From assembly GCA_015179025.1 (NCBI GenBank), contig WHUX01000106.1:62001-126000 (forward strand): a stretch of DNA of 64,000 nt, in the 5' to 3' direction. Numbering within the stretch: position 1 is the stretch's first letter; each line of letters begins with the position of its first letter. The notes under the pieces are model-generated. The model was not told the DNA's origin. It did no database searches and saw only the letters and a list, made by a program, of their open reading frames with translations. Made by a program: the position numbers and the translations under genes. Positions 36,371-49,739 of this stretch are shown piece by piece. Source of the stretch: Terfezia claveryi. Its lineage: Eukaryota > Ascomycota > Pezizomycetes > Pezizales > Pezizaceae.

Positions 36371-37908
36371 GTGGCTTGAGCTGAGCCAACTAAAAGGTGA
36401 GGAAGTAACAAGAAGGAAAGGAAGGGATTGAAGAAGTGGGTATGCCCAGAATTCTAGAAACCGCACTTGCCAATGTTTAAAAGGCATCCTAAGCTTTCAA
36501 TCAAGCCCATATTGGCCATGAGAGAGGTTGAATTGCATGTGCTAGAGTTACGGGAGCTGGAGGCGCTCCCCATATAGGTTCGTAGAGACTGTTGGGGCTG
36601 CTAAGACGTTATTGCATGAAAAAAGAGCACAGTTGGGCCTCTTACAATACAGCAAATACCATTTCGAGCAAGCTCTTTAAGCATATATTATTATTTTTAA
36701 CCCTTTGAAATACGGAAATCTCGTTACAAGCATATCTTCGGCAGTCCCACATAGTAATAAGCATATTTTTGTTACTAGAATATTTTTTTTTTTCCTTAGT
36801 CACCATACAGTACATATGCTTGTAACAAGAGAAGAAGCGCCTTACTACCATATTGGGTATACATATCGATAAGAAATAACCAACCAGACTAAGAAATAAC
36901 TAGTCTGAAATAACCCCAGCACGATCTCGTAACTATACCCAACAAGCTCAAATCTTAATATTATCAGCACTCATACTTATATTATTTGGATGTCTGGTAT
37001 TTATCGTACCATTTTGTAACCACCTTTCCTTGCTCGCTCGGCCTTTATTTCCGCAAGTTGACTTGCATCTGTGGCAGCCCGGCAGGCTCTCTTTTTTCCT
37101 GGTCAACTGTGGTACCTACAGGAGACATTAGTTAAACTATTTCCAGACTCCATTCTATAGAGATATCGGGAACCATAGTAGTTACCTTTAGATTTGGAGT
37201 TTGAGCACTCGGTTTGCTGTAGAGGAAGAGCTAGTGCGAGGGCTTGTGCCAACCAGACTAGCTAGTAAAGGCTGGCGGACATTTTGTGCTGACTCAGCGA
37301 CTTGGAGATTGTTATAACCATTAAGATTATGAACATTTGACCACATATGTGGAGCCATAGACACGAAAAATTCAGGCTCATAATAAGTTACATTGAACAA
37401 TTATTATTGTGCCTAGTTCTCGCACCTAATGGATCCCTTCCTCTACTGAAGTCGATATGACACCTATGTGCCCTGCCATTGCATAGCAAGTATCAGGTCC
37501 CTTTGAGCTCCACGCAGCTACGGCTGTTTCGAAATATGTTTTATTTTATGTCTTGTTTTGGATCGGTTGACAGAAAACGTAGCGAAAGTGTTGAAACGAG
37601 GAAGGGGGTGAAAAAGTGACAATGTAGCCAGGCCTGACGGCCTCTACCCGACTAGACAACTAGGATTTCATAAGGGGAGCCCCTGTTTATAGCCATTTGC
37701 ATTGTTATGTTCTGTTACTCCATGAGGTCGCTAACATAATTCAGGCTACTCTTGCTATCTATTTACTAGAGGTAATATTTACGAGTTTTAAAATCATTCC
37801 GTTTTTATTATTCCGCATGGTAGACAAGAAACTAAACCAAGCAATAAAACCAAACCCAAACTCCATACCAGAGTCCTATTCGAGTCACGACCTTGATTTC
37901 CCTCCCAA
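36371..37908. other. spacer, 1.5 kb
   Basis: No gene. Two inverted copies of the dispersed motif, CCAACCAGACTA at 36880-36892 and GTGCCAACCAGACTA at 37246-37260. Confidence 0.4.
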
Positions 37909-39422
37909 CTAGCCCCTACCCGCCGCAGCCCTCATCAAGCCCTTGAAATTCAAATCAAACCCCAGCCCGCCCCCCTCCCTCCCTATCCCCAAGCCCATAG
38001 CCCTCTCAGACATCCTCCTGCCATCCCCAACTTCCCTTCCGCCCTCCCTGTCACCACCAGCACCCCTAGGTCCCTCTCTCTGCCCCGCCTGTTCCACAAT
38101 ATTAAACCTTCTGTGTACCTCCTTCATTTCCTCCACGCTCCTGGTCAATGTCCCAAGAAGAGCCACGAGCGCAACATCACTCTGTTCTGTCAGTGCCTCC
38201 TGCTTGAATGCCTTTTCGTCCGCAGGGATAAGCAATGGAAGGCGGGAATAAGTGAGGGATTTTATTGCGCGGAGAAGAGGGTGGGAAATAGGTAAGACTT
38301 CCGACGGGGGAATAGAGCTGGTGGCAGACTGCATCTGTGGGAGATGTTCGAGGTATTTCTTGAGAAGGGCGATACGGGAATGGAGCATGCGGATGGCGTT
38401 GGCTTTGGCGGCAAGATTAGCAAGGACTAGAAATGGGAGGTTAGATCATCAAGGTCTCCAGACGTCGTCCAGTAAGATATTGTGAAAACTCACGTTCATC
38501 GTTCTGTGTGCCTGCGAAATCCGAACCCTGTGCGGTAACAGATACTTCTTCTGTCTTCTCGTCCTTTACCGTTCCCTCCGGTTCCCCCACCACCATATCC
38601 CCACCAGCCGACTGACTAGCAGCTTGCCCTTGTGAGCTTGGGCCCGCCTTCCCCACATCCCCAGTACCTGCTTCCACAGCAGCTGCATTTCCCCAACCCC
38701 CCTTCGCGATAAAATCTACCCCAATCATCTCCGCCTCCCCCGTCTCAACTGTATACTCCGCCGGGACAAACTTCAACACCCCTCCTCCTTCACCTTGATG
38801 TGCTGGTACTTGTGCATCTCCACCTTCAATCACACTCTCGTAAATTCCCAGCGGCAGCTTCCCTCCCACAGACACTCCAGCAGAGAACGGGTTTAATAAG
38901 AGGAGGATCAGCGACTCGTTATACTTCTGTAAACTCCGATGCGTATTCACATGTTTCCAGTTTGGGTGAAAATTCGGGGAGCTTGTCGTGGAATACCATC
39001 CTAGAAGGTCCATAGTAGGGTGGGTATCCTTGACTATTGCATTCGTTCAGCTTTGGTGAGTTTAGAAAGCTACACCTGGGGAATAGAGTATAAAACATAC
39101 ACAACTTCAATCTCGTGTCAAACCATTTGTCATCAACCAGCACTTCCCCTTCCCCTTCAACCCCAACCATTTTATGTTCCTGGGCCCCACTCTCTGCAAC
39201 CTTCACCTCATACGCTTGCTCAATAGCGATATCTCTCCCTTGCTGTGTCCCCAGCAATGCACCAACTATGGGCCCGGTATTCTGTCGGAGTGTATGTCGC
39301 GTTATGTAGTCCGAGATACTCAAGAGTGCTAATGGGTGCAGCGCAATCTTGAGCCCCGATGTGGATCGGTGGGGTGATATAAGTGGGTCATTGGCGGTGG
39401 GAGGTGGGGTGTCAGAAGCCAT
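37909..39422 (-). CDS. COP9 signalosome subunit 6 (MPN domain, catalytically inactive type)
   Basis: Non-catalytic MPN subunit of the CSN, which removes NEDD8 from cullins. Exons are 39101-39422, 38494-39033 and 37909-38426, with introns GTATGT..AATAG and GTGAGT..TTCTAG, giving 459 residues with no frameshift. The MPN core begins GLKIALHPLALLSISDYITR and continues TGPIVGALLGTQQGRDIAI, KWFDTRLKLFKDTHP, MDLLGWYSTT and LILLLLNP. As expected for CSN6 it lacks the JAMM HxH-D zinc site. The C-terminal part is helical (HSRIALLKKYLEHLPQ) and ends in a Gly-rich tail. Confidence 0.9.
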
Positions 39423-39825
39423 TATGATGTGCTTAAGGTATGGACGCGGAACAAGTTCCTCAGATCAATGAGAATCCAAGTTCACGGGGGGGTGGGGTTG
39501 CTGAGGACACACAAAACCAGGGAGAGGGCTTTCTAAGTCAAGTGGGATGTGGAGCTTGACAGCTGTGATAACATTGGATAGGTTCGGATTAGGTAAGCGA
39601 ACTGCCCTATCATAGACCAACCTAACAGTAGGGTCTTGGCATGAGACTACTAGACCAGAGGGAAGGCGGGCATAACGGGTAAGGTGCGTAATTTTTATAT
39701 TGTAAGTGTATCCTGGACATAGATATTTCATTACTATACTGCACAATCATATACAGGCATCCAAGCATGCTTCATATGCTCTGGAAAAGCGGAAAAAAGT
39801 AGAAAATAGTCATACGAGGAAAGTT
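39423..39825. other. spacer between CSN6 and COY1
   Basis: No gene recognised; contains the CSN6 promoter. Confidence 0.4.
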
Positions 39826-42271
39826 TCACCTAACCGGTAAGCCTTCCTTTACCCAGTCACTTCCCGACGCTGCCTTCACCGCGCCTAAAGGAGTACCTTC
39901 TCCCGTAGGTATATTCGCGCCGCACGACCCAGACCAATAAACCATTGTAAACGCAAGCACATGCAAGAAAATGCAATATCCGGCGAATAAATTCCGGCTT
40001 AACCTATTCGCCAATACTACTTTCGCGAAACCTAACATTGTCCTTTCTACAATATTCATCCTCCGCATAGCTCTGGCTGTCTCCCTGCCCCGGAAGGCTT
40101 GGAACGGGGATATATTTGCCTCATATGCGGCCCGATAGCGGTCATGCATACCTATACCAGCTTGGGAGAATGAAGATGAGGTAGTGCCACCCGGAGTTGC
40201 ACTTGTACCACCGATGTTGACGTAGGTATCTGTGGATGGGCGAGAATGAGAATATGAGGAGACATACCTCCTCTTCTCGTAAAGCTGGAGATTATCCTTT
40301 TGCAAGGTTACGATCTCTTGGCGTAGGGATGAGATGGTGCTGTTTGCTTTTGCCAGTTCGTCTTCCAGCTGTGAATTGCGCTGCTTGAAGCGATCTCTTT
40401 GTGCAGTGATCATAGGTAGAATGCCTTCTCCGCTTGGTGCAGGTTCACCCCTCAATGATGCTAAAGTATCCCCGCGCCCTCCAACCACTGGCGAGAATCC
40501 AGAAATGATGGATGATGTAGGTGAGACCCTGCCACCGCGACCATGGGACATTGAAGGTGCATAACGAGTCCCTGCCATAGACATAGCGGATGAGAAAGGT
40601 GTTGTATGAGACTCGGATTGCAGCTTATATAAATCATCTTCGAGCCTGACATTGAGCTGACGGGCTTGGTTCAGTTCAGTAGAGATACTATCTAACGTCT
40701 TCTGGAGAGCTTGTAAACGGGAAGTAAGATCCTGATGAGAAACACGTGAGACGGTAAGCTCATTGCTGAGTTTCTTATTTCTGGCGAGGAGTAGTTGTTC
40801 GAGAGTCTCCTTCCCTCCTGATGTATCCTTCGTGCGGGTATCCGGTTGGGATTTAGCGAAGTCTAGAATCTCATCATCCTCGTCTTCATCGCCAGTAGCG
40901 AACTCAATGCTCTAAAGCGCAAAATTTAGATACCTTCAAACAGCGAGTCCCGGCCCATTTTTCCTTACCTTAAGGATTTCCAATTCCCTCTTCACCTCTT
41001 CATAATCACCCCAGCGCTCCACTTTCGCCTTCAACGCAATCTTATCTGTTTTGACTTCCTCAAGGGACCTCTCTAGTATTTTGATCTTTCTGTCCCATTC
41101 TCGTTTATCATCTTCCACTTGTTCCTTAGCAAGGTCCAATTTTTTCATCAATGCCCAGTTTTCATTTTGCAATCGTAACATCTGAGGGTCATCATCCTCG
41201 TCATCTGCCTGTTGGGATTCCTTGGTGGCTTGAGTTCCATCAGAAGAAGGTGCTGTTGCATGAGCAAGCTCTAGACAAAGCTGCTCATTTCGAGACTCCA
41301 CCTCCGCTAATCGCAGATTTGTTCTCTCGAGGTCCCGACTGACAATCTCAAGCTCAGCCAAGTTACTTCGGACGCGGTCTTCCTTACCCTCCTTTCCATC
41401 ATTTACTGGGGAATCGCCATGTCGACTCATTCTTTGAGCAACTTCATAACTGGCTTTGACCTCCCGCACGAGGCCTTCTAGATCCGAAATCTTCTCTAAA
41501 AAGCCTTTCTCCTTTGCTTCCCAATTCCTGGTTTTCTCATCCAAGATACCTCTAACAACTCCCTCTGCCTTGGACGCTTCTTCAGCCCTTTCCTTGTCTT
41601 TCTTCTCCTGGTCACGCTTTTGTTCGTCTAGACGTGTCTCTAGGTGGGAGACCTGTGAAGTTAGACGAGAGACAGTATTTCCCAAGGCAGTGTTTTCAGA
41701 TGTTAATCGAGTGACATCTTCGGACGACACGAGATTATCGATGGTTGCTTCCAGTAGCGGATACGGGTCAGGTGCTTCAGACAGAGCGGAATATATTGCT
41801 AGGAATGATGTCTCCGTAGCTTTCTTCTGGGTCGTCAGGTGGTCAATGAACAACTGATAAGCTGTAGGCTTATATTAGTGGAATTTTTTTTCTAATTTCG
41901 ATGGTCTTGCCCATTACATTTAAGTAGTCCTTTCCATTCGCTTGCCCGACCTTCCTCGTCCATCTTTCGGAACTCTTTGGTCTTCTGGGCAAGCTCTTTT
42001 CGCTCCACCAAGCTGTCCCTTTGGCTATTCACTATTTCACTGGCTGTGTTGTCCAAGTTCTTCTGGAGGGCTGTGAGATCCACATCTACAGAAAGCAAAG
42101 CGTCATCAGTCCCTCAATCTTCCAAGAGCGGATAATCAAGCATGGGACTTCTTCACTTCTCCAAGTTGCGACAGCACGTTGGAAGGCATTACTGCCATCG
42201 GTGCTTGCCTCCGGAAGTGCATCGAGCTTTGTCTCCAGAGAGCTTCGGGGTTCAACTCCAGTGGTAGCCAT
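39826..42271 (-). CDS. COY1: Golgi membrane coiled-coil protein COY1/CASP
   Basis: Golgin of the CASP family acting in intra-Golgi retrograde traffic. Exons are 42157-42271, 41918-42085, 40969-41861 and 39826-40911, with introns GTGAAG..TGTAG, GTAATG..CTACAG and GTAAGG..TTTAG. All phases agree, giving 753 residues. The N-terminal block reads DLTALQKNLDNTASEIVNSQ and ERKELAQKTKEFRKMDEEGR; long heptad-rich coiled coils follow. The C-terminal CASP box has YRAAYEANISPFQAFRGRE and FAKVVLANRLSRNLFAGYC, then a single tail-anchor helix (LHVLAFTMVYW). It is divergent from VPS3 with 259 bp between starts. No frameshift. Confidence 0.92.
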
Positions 42272-42530
42272 CTTCAGGAGTAAGTGGGAGTTGTGAGAGT
42301 TGCGAGCAGGCCTGGCGATGGGAGCTGCAAGTTAGCGCTGCAGATGGTGTCCGAGTGACTGCTGATGTTGATTGCCGAAGGATGGATGAATGACTTCCCC
42401 TGCGACGTTGCCTGGTACGCCGCCAAGCCATACTCCACATTTCTTACCTCTTATTTCAAACCCCCACTGTAACACATGCTATTGCTATCGCATCTTACCG
42501 CCACATACACCTTTTTTTATAGCGAGAAGT
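42272..42530. promoter_or_regulatory. bidirectional intergenic region, COY1 / VPS3
   Basis: 259 bp between divergent start codons of two endomembrane-traffic genes. No specific factor site is claimed. Confidence 0.4.
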
Positions 42531-45500
42531 ATGGAACTTGCGCACTCAGGAGACAGCGGGGTCGGATACCGAGGCGGGGTCGGAACCGGAGGCGGAATGG
42601 AGGACTCCACAGTGGTGGGGCCGTACATGGTGGTGGACTTCGTTGATGACCTGCCCCTGGAAACCCCGGAGAGAACGGAGGTTGCAATTACCTGTGTGGA
42701 AGCTCGAGGTATGACCGAAAAAACTAAGTAGTGTTGAGGAGCCTGCTGAGATTGACTGTACAGAGGAGAATTTATATGTGGGAACCTCCGCTCACGAGAT
42801 TCTTCATTTTGTACTTCTCCCTCCTTCAGGGCCTACTACACCAATGCCAGTGAGCCTAGATCCACCTTCTTTCCACTTGGAGAAGCCGTCTTACATTTTG
42901 GCCTCTCGTATCCAACCACCCCTCACCTCCGGAGCTCTAAGCCAGTTCCAGAATCCATACATCAAACAGATACTCTTGCTACCGGGGCCTAGTAAGATAC
43001 TGGTACTGTCATCGACTGGGCTTCTATCGTTTTGGAGCTATCCCGAGCTTTCGCCTGCATATGGTGGGAGTGTGAAGGTGGGGGGTACCAGTTTTGTTGG
43101 TGCACTGGACCTTAATAATATAAATAGAGAAGCGGAAGCTATGTCAACTAATGAATATACTCCGGAGGTAGGCAGCATTGGAAGAAGGTCAGGTCGGGCT
43201 GCCGTGGATAATTCAAAAATGGTTATGGTGATGGGAAAGAAAGCGGTGAAAATGGTTAAAGTTAAGGATGAGGAGCCCAGATTAGTAAAGGTGAATTACT
43301 ATTCTGTTCTCCCATAGATTTTTGGAATTCTGGTAGTTAACTAGAAGCTATTAGAATATTGAATGCCCTTCCCTCATATATGGTGCCAGGCGTGGTCCCA
43401 TAGCTTGTGTGGCCACGACTACAGATTATTCTCTGCTACACCTTGAAATCGGAGGCATTATCCCTTTATTTCCAATAGTATCTTCCAACTTTTCCCCATC
43501 AGCAGACTCAACCCCATCTACACCGGCACAAGAAGAAATTGAGGAAGCATCCCAGATGGGATCATCATCTTCCCCGCAGCCCCCTTCTGCGTCTGAAGCC
43601 AGTGATAATGACAGTGGTTCTCGTGAGACTGTTGTTGGTAGGCGTGCCTCTTCTTCAGCAGCTGGCCGGCCGTATCCAACCAGAAGCAGCTCACTTCAGC
43701 AAAGATCACGGAGTGAGGTATTGTCTGGGGGGGCGCCTTCGGGACTAAGTGTGCCTGTTGATCCAGCCACTAAACATACTAGGGCTTCCAGCACAGGGAG
43801 TATTCAGAGGCGCCCCAGTGGTAGTATTGGGAGAAATTCACCATTATCTAGGTCTATGGGACGTGTAGCTGGAAAGGATGCAGCAGAAGCAGCAAAAAGA
43901 ACAGAAACACCTTCACTGTCCCGCTCAATAGGTGGGACACCTCGGTTGAAATCTCCGAATACTACATTATCGAAAGTGTCAAAATTGCCCGTTCCTCCAC
44001 GCTCTACTATGAGTTCGTGGAGTAATACCCCAAATCCCACACCGCTAGGCAGTTCTACTTCTTCGCATTCTACAAAAAAAGCGGCCAAACCACCGGGGAA
44101 GGTGACCCCGCCTATTCAAGTTTCACTGAGGCCACATATAGTTTCACCAACACCGAACGAATTTCTTTTAATTACGGGGACGTCTCCTGCTGATCCTGGC
44201 GTGGGAATGTTCGTGAATTTTGATGGAGACCCCACAAGAGGAACCTTACAATTCACCAAATACCCAGAAGAAATTGTTCTTGAAGAAGGTTGCATTATTG
44301 CTCTTCTCCCTGCTTCTGATGAGGCTGGTAATATGGGTGTCAGGGTACTAGAGGTGATACGTATACAAGACGATGATCCAGACCCATCTGCGAATGGCGG
44401 TTTTGTTCAGGTTCCCGTAGGGTCTACAAGAGCGAATGCTGGTATTGCAAGGGTTATGGGGCTCAAGGAGGTTGTAGCCACGGAGGTTGGTAGCAGGCTT
44501 AGATTTGATAAAGTACGGCTGCTCACGAGCGAGAGAGACAATACTCGAGGGGAGCTCGAGGAATGGGAGGTTAAGCGAATCGCCGAAGAGTTAGAAGCTG
44601 CAAAGCGAATTTCTAAAATTGGAGGAAAGGTGGTCTTCTTCAGCGGAACGAAAGTATGGCGCTTATTACCGAGTCCAATGGTGGTACGTCTAGACTGTCG
44701 GCTGCCGTCACCCGTACTTTCACCTCCACAGGGGACGACGCCGGAAGCTAAGAAGGAGTCAGACAAACGAAGGGCCACGATTCTGTCTGTGTTAAAGGAT
44801 GTGCATGGACTGGAGCCAACTACGGAGAGGATGTTTCACGAAATAGCCTACATAAAGCAGAAGTGCGGTGTACTTTTGCTAACAGAGTTTCTCAGTCTAC
44901 CACGGGAGGAAGATAAGAGACAATTCCCTACGGAGCTACTTGCCACGGAAAGAGCCTTAATCGATGGTAGCCTTGATCCGAGAATTGTTGTGTCTCTCTT
45001 TTCTGGCTTCGAAGAAGAGTTACGGGAAGGAAAGAATGGTGTTTGGGTTTACAGTGGCATAAAAAAATTGATCGATATGGTGTTAATAGATCGAAGATCC
45101 CAGGAGCAGCCCACCCACTCGGATGGCGATGATAAAAAGGGGCCAGAATGGGATGGGCGGAGGGACCTCTTACTCCTTCTCAGGCGTTACCTTTCTGCGT
45201 GGCGGCAGAAGAAGGGATTTGGGAGCGTGTCACAAGCCAACGAAAAAGAAGTATTCTGGACCATTGATGCTGCACTAATGCGATGTTTACTCCTTCTGGA
45301 GGCCACCCGATCCCCTTCCGCTCTACAACATATGGCCGGAGAAGTTGATGTGCGCCAGGAGCTTTACAAAATGTGTGACTATCCTTCTTCGGTAGAATGC
45401 TTTGATCGGTGTGTCTTTCTCTTGGAAAGATTTAAACGCCTCTATGTGCTCTCTATCCTGTATCAGTCAAAGAAAATGAGCAGGGAAGTTCTTGAGACGT

Positions 45501-46794
45501 GGAAGAGGCTATTCGAGAGTGGTGATGAGAAAGCCTTGGCCGAATTTGGGGAGGGGGAGGATAGGATTGCGGATTACCTTCTCGCTAAGAAGGATCGGGA
45601 GCTGGTGAAAGAGTACGGATTATGGCTGGCAAACAGGAATCAGAGATTAGGTATTAAGGTATTTGCAGACGAGCGAGCAAGAGTGAAATGGGATGTGCAA
45701 GAAGTTCTGGAGATGTTTAAACAATATGCCCCGGTTGCCTTGCGCGGATATGTGGAGCATTTAGTGGTCGAGCAAAAGGTATCTTCAATAAATCACTCTA
45801 AAGATTTCTAAGCACTGATACATCGCAAAGAATTATGCATATTCCAATGAACTTCTTTCGATATACCTTAGCACAATTACCAACCCTTTGTCTTCCTCCA
45901 ATCCAACAACGGCATCTCTCATATCTTCGTACGAGGCCTACCGAGCCCTCGACCTACCGAAGCCAACTTATCGCAAGTTTTTAGAAGAGAATGTAGTCCC
46001 CGCTACGGTTGCGGGAGATGGTGCGGACTGGTGGACTCAACGGCTGACGTTTTTGGATCTCCTGGCTTCAGCAACACAAATAGGGTCCGCCTATGACAAT
46101 TCAACAATGATGGAAAAACTAGAGCCATTCAAGGAATTACTAGTGGCTGAGATGATTGTACTTTATGGTAGAGCTGGAAACCATGATGCAGCCCTGCACT
46201 TTCTGGTTCATGAATTGAGAGACTTCGATGGGAGTATTGAGTACTGCCTTGATGGTGGAAAGTCAAGGCCGTCATCGAGGAAGTCTGGTAAGAGCAGCGG
46301 TGGAAAAACAGGCGAGCAGGTGGGGAATGTGAACATCACTCGGGAAGATCAAGAAAAATTATTTGCTTTGGTACTCGTGGAGGCTCTCAAAATGGGAGAT
46401 TGGATGGCAAGGCAACAATGGGTAGAGATGCTCTTAGAACAATGGGGTGGCTGGATGGACCCCGTTCACGTGAGTGTTTATGTCAACACAGCCCTGAAGT
46501 TAGCAAGCTGATAGTTTTCCCTTGACCTAGGTTCTGTCTGTCATTCCAGACACTTATTCTATTGCCTTGATATCGAAATTCTTGATTAGTGCACTGAGGA
46601 ATCTCGTGCGTGAAAAGAACGAAAGTGTGGTGGGCAGAGCTATGTGCCGGGGAGAGAATCTAAGGGTAATTCCCTCATGCCTTTTTCAGGTCATGATTGG
46701 TGCTAACAAGAAATAGGTCAGCACAGAGTTCGTAGACAAGTGTGATGAATTGGGCCCAACAGTACAAACTGTTGAGGATCCAATCTCTCTTTGA
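42531..46794 (+). CDS. CORVET tethering complex subunit Vps3 (TGFBRAP1-like)
   Basis: Rab5-effector subunit of the endosomal CORVET tether. Six exons: 42531-42708, 42764-43290, 43355-45778, 45831-46469, 46531-46665 and 46717-46794 (1,326 residues, all junctions in frame). An N-terminal CNH domain (VGTSAHEILHFV, NPYIKQILLLPG, RRGPIACVATTTDYSLL) is interrupted by a long Ser/Pro-rich low-complexity insert. The helical C-terminal solenoid includes CGVLLLTEFLSLPREEDKRQ, LYGRAGNHDAALHFLVHEL and DTYSIALISKFLISALRN, typical of the Vps39/Vps3 group. Intron 3 appears to use an AAG acceptor (CGCAAAG). Vam6/Vps39 is the main alternative; the long CNH insert and overall size favour Vps3. Confidence 0.85.
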
Positions 46795-47907
46795 ATTGAC
46801 GATCGATTATCCACCCCCTACCTTGGACAAAGTATCTCGCCAACAACATTCCCCCCCTCACTGAAATCTGCAACTTGACTATAGCAGAAACATTTATGAC
46901 CTCTACTACCTTAGGTGGTTCTTTGAGTCATTCGGCGCAGGTTACTCGCTCAAGCATAGTCCCCAAAATTAGAACTCTATTTCGTGTGGCTTCTCGGTTA
47001 TTTGCAAAAAGCAATAGAATTTTGTCATTGACAGAGGGAAGAGGTAGCTTTTTCTCTTCGGACGGATGCATCCAGAGTACCAGGCTTGGTATTGCAGGCT
47101 TCTTTGGCAGGGAGTCTGGGATTGATATAGTGGTATAGGCGAGAGCCACATTGCCTCCATTCAGGAGGTAGTGGTATACGAAGACATTCGTATGACTCGC
47201 TGTCCACGCTCTGTACGAGGACTAGTTATGGGGCTACGGTGGAGATCTCGTGATAACGAGGCGTAATTACCATCAATTTGCAGGGTCTAATAACCATGGG
47301 ATCCGGTGACACAACATTTGGGGAATATGAGGATATTCTTAGGGTCAGCTGCAGGCCAGATACTAGAGACAGTATTACAGTTACAGAAGAAGGCCTGGTT
47401 TTACTAGATAAAGAAGACCACTTACCGGGAATACCCGGACCGTCTCACCGGCTAGCTTCATTTCTATAGAGGAAACTTGACTGCTGGGCAGGACGTTATT
47501 TCGATGTAAGCGTGGCAGGAATAAATCAAGGTCAAAAAGCTTCATAATTTGGGTTGTGCTGGGGAAGTAAAATGATAGTGGATATGATGATTTGGTTCAC
47601 TAGATTTGCCTTGACACTTCCCATAGTATATGCTTATAGACTAGTTCCAATTCTTGGGAGTTCGATTATTCCCTTACTAAAATCGAATACAAAATATTTC
47701 TCTACCATTCCTTTCCCTCATATGAGTGAGGAACGGCTACCCGTGCTCGCCTACTCGGCTAGTCGGCACCAAAGGTAGTCAGAACCCCGCAAAAATGGTA
47801 TACGGTATAGATAATAGAAATAGATAATAGATACAAATAAGAACAAATACTACCATTCTGCCAATGCTCCACCCCAATAGTCTAAATAGCAACTAAGGTG
47901 GAGTGAG
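46795..47907. other. spacer with weak plus-strand coding-like pieces
   Basis: Plus-strand stretches at 46875-47138 and about 47278-47469 (GSGDTTFGEYEDILRVSC, VTEEGLVLLDKEDHLPGIPG) have natural composition, with an acceptor-like TTTGCAG before the second. No family, start or consistent intron chain could be established. They may be a decayed gene. Confidence 0.25.
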
Positions 47908-49633
47908 GTACCATTGGCTACCTAAGGATGCACCCCTGCAAAACATCCCTGTTTTCACCTCCTCGAGCGACATCTCGTGATATCTTGAGAGCATAGTAGT
48001 TAGAGGCTATTCCGGCTAAATTGAGATCTATAGAAACACCTACGCTCTACAACATAGTTACCCTCACATCCGGCCAAAGTCAACTCAATACCCAATACCC
48101 ACCCTTCCAGTACAGCATCCCCCCGATGACCTCCCCCACCTCTCCGCAGGCCACTATAGGCCAAATATCAGGCAATTGAGCCTATAATCACTAGGAGGCG
48201 TTTACCTACTATTGATATCTATATTAAATTAGTAGTGAAGGAGGAGGCTTCGAAATGGTAAAATGGGGGAGTCTCAATTAGGAACACTAATCTGCATAAA
48301 ATATGCAATTCCGAGCACTTCCATTGATCCATCAGATTCGCCTTGTTTACTTTACCCTCAACCCCCACCCTTCAATTGCTTTTATTACGGCACTCCAGAG
48401 CATCCTTAGCACCTACGCAGAGGTCCCCAATAGCTTAAAAAGCTTCTATACCCCCCTATTTTGGGCTTCAAAGGTTGCTTCATTCGCGGGATATGCTGGC
48501 CTCTTCCCAGGCATTGTAACCCCTTGCAGCAACCATATGCTCATGAACTTAGCATCCAATTTAGCTACTCTAGATCACCTAACATCCAACCCGGAGTGCA
48601 ACCCAGCTATTTTAGCTTACACAGTGTCCAAACAGTATCCATACCAGTATTCCAACCCAGTGTCCAACCCAGTGTCCAACCCAGTAGCTCTCCCATCTAA
48701 CCCAATTTCCAAACTAGGGCCTAACCAAGTGCCCAGCATTTATTCCACCACAGTATTGACCTACCTCCTCTCCTAGCATCTGCTAAAGCTACTAGCATCC
48801 AGCCTGGCTGTGCTTCCATTATCCTTTATTATCCAACCCAGTATCTAACCTAGTATCTAACCTGGTGACCAACCCAGAGAAGACTAACTTAGAGACTAAC
48901 CTAGCGACCCAAAGCCCAACCGCAACCAAGTAGCCCTCCTAGTATGATAGGTATCCGGCGCGGCTATTGGCCATGCTTGGTGAGATCATGGTTGCTGCAA
49001 GGGGTTACAATGCCTGGGAAGAGGCCAGCATATCCCGCGAATGAAGCAACCTTTGAAGCCCAAAATGGGGGGGTATAGAAGCTTCTTAAGCTATTGGGGA
49101 CCTCTGCGTAGGTGTTAAGGATGCTCTGGAGTGCCATAATAAAAGCGATTGAAGGGTGGGGGTTGAGGGTAAAATAAACAAGGCGAATCTGATGGATCAA
49201 TGGAAGCGCTCGGAATTGCATATTTTATGCAGATTAGTCCCCCTCATTGGGACTCTCCCATTTTACCATTTCGAAGCCTCCTCCTTCACTACTAATTTAA
49301 TATAGATATCAATAGTAGGTAAACGCCTTCTAGTGATTATAGGCTCAATTGCCTGATATTTGGCCTATAGTGGCCGGTAGAGAGTTGGGGGAGGTCATCG
49401 GGGGGATGCTGTACTGGAAGGGTGGGTATTGGGTATTGAGTTGACTTTGGCCGGATGTGAGGGTAACTATGTTGTAGAGCGTAGGTGTTTCTATAGATCC
49501 CAATTTAGCCGGAATAGCCTCTAACTACTATGCTCTCAAGATATCACGAGATGTCGCTCGAGGAGGTGAAAACAGGGATGTTTTGCAGGGGTGCATCCTA
49601 CCGTGCACGTGCATCCTTAGGTAGCCAATGGTA
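47908..49633. mobile_element. foldback-type element, 1.7 kb, about 630-bp terminal inverted repeats
   Basis: The left arm 47908-48536 begins GGTACCATTGGCTACCTAAG. The right arm 48988-49633 is its inverted copy ending CTTAGGTAGCCAATGGTAC and carrying an extra 18 bp near its outer end. The arms are close to identical. The 450-bp core holds CCAACCCAGTGTCCAACC-type tandem repeats. Frames of about 85 residues starting MQFRALPLIHQIRLVYFTLN are present in both arms in mirror orientation. Related to 23938-25743. No transposase seen. Confidence 0.88.
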
Positions 49634-49739
49634 CTTACTTTTATCACCCAAAGAGCCTGGCCAGTCACCATATAGAAGAGGAAAGATAGGAAAAAGTAAC
49701 ACAAAACAAACATATAAGAATACAAAGAAAAACCCTCCC

